Assembly: GCA_900547025.1 (NCBI GenBank)
Contig: UREZ01000080.1
Coordinates: forward strand, 1-8,296
DNA from: an uncultured Collinsella sp.
GTDB lineage: Bacteria; Actinomycetota; Coriobacteriia; Coriobacteriales; Coriobacteriaceae
Direction of reading: 5' to 3'
Length of the DNA stretch: 8,296 nucleotides
This document shows, one piece after another, positions 6,337 to 8,296 of the stretch. The stretch's first letter is position 1. Each line of letters opens with the position of its first letter. The position numbers and the translations under genes were made by a program. The notes beneath the pieces were generated by a model. That model worked only from the letters and a program-made list of their open reading frames with translations. It was not told the origin of the DNA and ran no database searches.

Positions 6337-7938
6337 ATGGATCAAAGCAAGCCTTCGTTCTTTATCACGACGCCCATCTACTACGTCAACGCCGATCCGC
6401 ACCTGGGCACGGCTTATTCCACCATCATCGCCGACGTTCAGGCTCGCTATCGCCGCTCCGCTGGCTACAACGTTAAGTTCCTGACCGGCATGGACGAGCA
6501 CGGCGAGAAGGTCGCCGAGGCCGCAGCCAAGCATGGCATGACGCCGCAGGAGTGGACCGACAGCCAGGCTCCGCACTTCAAGGAGCTTTGGAGCAAGCTC
6601 GAGATTTCCAACGACGACTTCATCCGCACCACCGAGCCGCGCCAGCATCATGCCGTGCAGTACCTGTGGGAGCGCATGAAGGAGTCCGGTTACCTGTATA
6701 AGGGCAGCTACGACGGCTGGTATTGCGTGCCTGACGAGACCTACTTCACCGATACGCAGGTCCAGAAGGGCGACGAGGAGTACGGCAGCGTCGGCCAGCA
6801 CCTGTGCCCCGACTGCCACCGTCCGCTCGAGCGCGTGCAGGAGGAGTCCTACTTCTTTAAGCTTTCCGCCTTCCAGGACAAGCTGCTCAAGCTCTATGAC
6901 GAGCACCCCGACTTTGTCGAGCCTGCGTTCCGCATGAACGAGGTGCGCAGTTTTGTCGAGGGCGGCCTTAACGACCTTTCCGTGAGCCGCACGAGCTTTG
7001 ACTGGGGCATTCAGGTCCCGTTTGACGAGGGTCACGTGACCTACGTGTGGTTCGATGCGCTGCTCAACTATATGACGGCCGTCGGCTACGGTGTCGACAC
7101 CGACGAGGCGCGTGCCGAGCTGGCCTATCGCTGGCCCGCGCAGTTCCACATCGTGGGTAAGGACATCATCCGTTTCCACTGCGTTATTTGGCCGGCCATG
7201 CTCATGGCCATCGGCGAGGCCCTGCCCGAGCACGTCTTTGCCCACGGCTTCCTGACCGTGCGCAATGCCGAGACCGGCAAGGCCGAGAAGATGTCCAAGA
7301 GCCGCGGCAATGCTATCGCTCCGCAGGATGTTATCGACATGCTGGGCGTCGAGGGCTATCGCTACTACTTCATGACCGACGTCGTCCCCGGCACCGACGG
7401 TGCCATCAGCTTCGATCGCATGGAGCAGGTCTACAACGCCGACCTGGCCAACAGCTGGGGCAATCTGATCTCGCGTTCGCTCAACATGAGCGGCAAGTAC
7501 TTTGACGGTTGCGCGCCCGCCAAGCCCACATCGTTCGATGCGTTCGACAACCCGCTGGCAAAGATCGCCGATGGTCTGGTCGAGCGCTACATGGCCAAGA
7601 TGGACGTGCTCGATTACGGTGGAGCTAAGGACGAGGTCATGGAGCTCATCCACGCCGCCAACCACTACATCGAGGACTCCGAGCCCTGGGCGCTTGCCAA
7701 GGACGAGGCCAAGGCTGACGAGCTGGCGTTTGTGATCTACAACCTGCTCGAGGCCATCCGCATTGCCGCTCACCTGCTGATGCCGCTCATGCCCCAGACC
7801 TCTGCCGAGGCCCTGCGCCGCCTGTCCTGCGAGGACGAGGCCACGAGTGACGACCTCAAGGGCATTTGCGCTTGGGGCCTGCTTGCCGGTGGTCAGCCCG
7901 TCGAGAAGGGCGAGCCGCTGTTCCCGCGTCTGGGCTAA
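6337..7938 (+). CDS. metG: Methionyl-tRNA synthetase
   Basis: This encodes 533 aa, with GGAGG at 6323-6327, 9 nt before the ATG. It charges tRNA-Met with methionine in the cytoplasm. It is a class I synthetase: FFITTPIYYVNADPHLGTAYS holds the HIGH signature as HLGT (22-25), GMDEHGEKV follows, and KMSKS is at 318-322. The connective insert has YCVPDETYF (C130) and LCPDCHRPLE (C157, C160), with EESYFFKLS after it; the first knuckle has Asp133 where zinc-binding forms have a second Cys. The anticodon-binding helical domain carries the SEPWALAKD motif (W451). At 533 aa it lacks the C-terminal Trbp111-like tRNA-binding domain found in longer (about 650-aa) enzymes. The 69-nt gap after rsmI holds TAGAAT (6292-6297), a possible but unsupported -10. 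A strong terminator follows the gene. Confidence 0.97.
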   Translation: MDQSKPSFFITTPIYYVNADPHLGTAYSTIIADVQARYRRSAGYNVKFLTGMDEHGEKVAEAAAKHGMTPQEWTDSQAPHFKELWSKLEISNDDFIRTTEPRQHHAVQYLWERMKESGYLYKGSYDGWYCVPDETYFTDTQVQKGDEEYGSVGQHLCPDCHRPLERVQEESYFFKLSAFQDKLLKLYDEHPDFVEPAFRMNEVRSFVEGGLNDLSVSRTSFDWGIQVPFDEGHVTYVWFDALLNYMTAVGYGVDTDEARAELAYRWPAQFHIVGKDIIRFHCVIWPAMLMAIGEALPEHVFAHGFLTVRNAETGKAEKMSKSRGNAIAPQDVIDMLGVEGYRYYFMTDVVPGTDGAISFDRMEQVYNADLANSWGNLISRSLNMSGKYFDGCAPAKPTSFDAFDNPLAKIADGLVERYMAKMDVLDYGGAKDEVMELIHAANHYIEDSEPWALAKDEAKADELAFVIYNLLEAIRIAAHLLMPLMPQTSAEALRRLSCEDEATSDDLKGICAWGLLAGGQPVEKGEPLFPRLG

Positions 7939-7977
7939 GACGCCGCGCGCCATATCGGCAATTTGCTGTTTAGATGT

Positions 7978-8009
7978 AAGGGCATGGCCGCAACGGTCCA
8001 TGCCCTTTT
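7978..8009 (+). terminator. Intrinsic terminator after metG
   Basis: AAGGGCATGG (7978-7987) pairs with CCATGCCCTT (7998-8007) in a perfect 10-bp stem, with CC/GG able to add two more pairs across a bulged T. A T-run (8006-8009) follows. It closes the GH5-rsmI-metG stretch. The rsmA start lies only 36 nt downstream, so rsmA is reached by read-through or from a promoter I cannot identify. Confidence 0.85.
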
Positions 8010-8045
8010 GCTTCAAGACGCCGCCACCATGCTAAGGAGGCAACT

Positions 8046-8296
8046 ATGACAACTTCGCCTTTGGCAAACCCCACGGCAACAAGGGAACTGCTGGAGGAGT
8101 TTGGCCTTGCGACCAAGCATCGCCTGGGCCAGAATTTCCTGATCGACAACCATGTAATTGAGCGCATTTGCGAGCTTGCCGAGCTTGTAGGCGATGAGCG
8201 CGTGCTCGAGGTTGGTCCGGGCGTTGGTACGCTCACGCTTGCGCTGTTGCAGGAGGCGGCGTGCGTCACGTCGATCGAGGCCGATCCCGAGCTCGA
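8046..8296 (+). CDS. rsmA: 16S rRNA dimethyladenosine transferase RsmA/KsgA (5' part)
   Basis: Eighty-three codons are visible before the window ends. AAGGAGG at 8034-8040 lies 5 nt before the ATG, a near-perfect ribosome binding site. RsmA uses S-adenosylmethionine to dimethylate A1518 and A1519 in the 3' terminal hairpin of 16S rRNA late in small-subunit assembly. The family signatures are clear: TKHRLGQNFLID (23-34), the SAM-binding glycine loop VLEVGPGVGTLT (53-64) and the ribose-contacting acidic residue in SIEAD (E78). Full-length members have about 270-290 aa, so roughly the first 30 percent is present. In many actinobacteria tatD and a resuscitation factor gene lie between metG and rsmA; here only a terminator does. 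Confidence 0.95.
   Translation, partial: MTTSPLANPTATRELLEEFGLATKHRLGQNFLIDNHVIERICELAELVGDERVLEVGPGVGTLTLALLQEAACVTSIEADPEL

Noticed and set aside
5527..8016. 829-codon open frame on the - strand
   Set aside because: It lies antisense to rsmI and metG, both certain genes. Its His/Val/Leu-rich, repetitive protein is what the mirror of GC-biased codons gives, and it shows no domain.

Overview
The window looks like chromosomal DNA of a high-GC, gut-type actinobacterium, most likely Coriobacteriia close to Collinsella. This rests on the style of the MetRS, RsmI and RsmA proteins, the Tad genes and codon use as read by eye; no database search was possible. Every gene seen lies on the + strand.

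Positions 1-3226 hold the distal end of a Tad (tight adherence, Flp pilus) operon. It contains the 3' end of a small pilus-assembly-like gene, a large TadG-like envelope protein, a TadE-like pseudopilin, and a small DUF192 protein with an unusual cysteine cluster. The reading frames overlap (29 nt, then 1 nt, then 4 nt), so the genes are probably translationally coupled.

Positions 3227-3836 hold a compact two-gene module. An 88-aa basic protein with the look of a small toxin is followed, with a 4-nt overlap, by a ribbon-helix-helix antitoxin. An inverted repeat in front of the pair is a candidate autoregulatory operator.

Positions 3837-4075 are a self-contained tRNA-Phe(GAA) unit: an A/T-rich UP-element-like block, a TTGACC-16-TATACT promoter, a small hairpin in the leader, the tRNA, and a strong intrinsic terminator.

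Positions 4076-8296 are mostly housekeeping. A cytoplasmic GH5-type protein comes first; its NEP motif, which carries the catalytic acid/base Glu, reads DTP, so it may be a pseudoenzyme. It is followed 6 nt later by rsmI (16S rRNA C1402 2'-O-methylation), then metG with its own strong RBS, a strong terminator, and the 5' end of rsmA (16S A1518/A1519 dimethylation). Thus two 16S rRNA methyltransferases flank the methionyl-tRNA synthetase. The GH5-like gene upstream of rsmI, with a palindrome over its promoter, is the most unusual item in the window; the toxin-antitoxin pair and the Cys-rich DUF192 protein come next. I see no IS element, CRISPR array or integrase.
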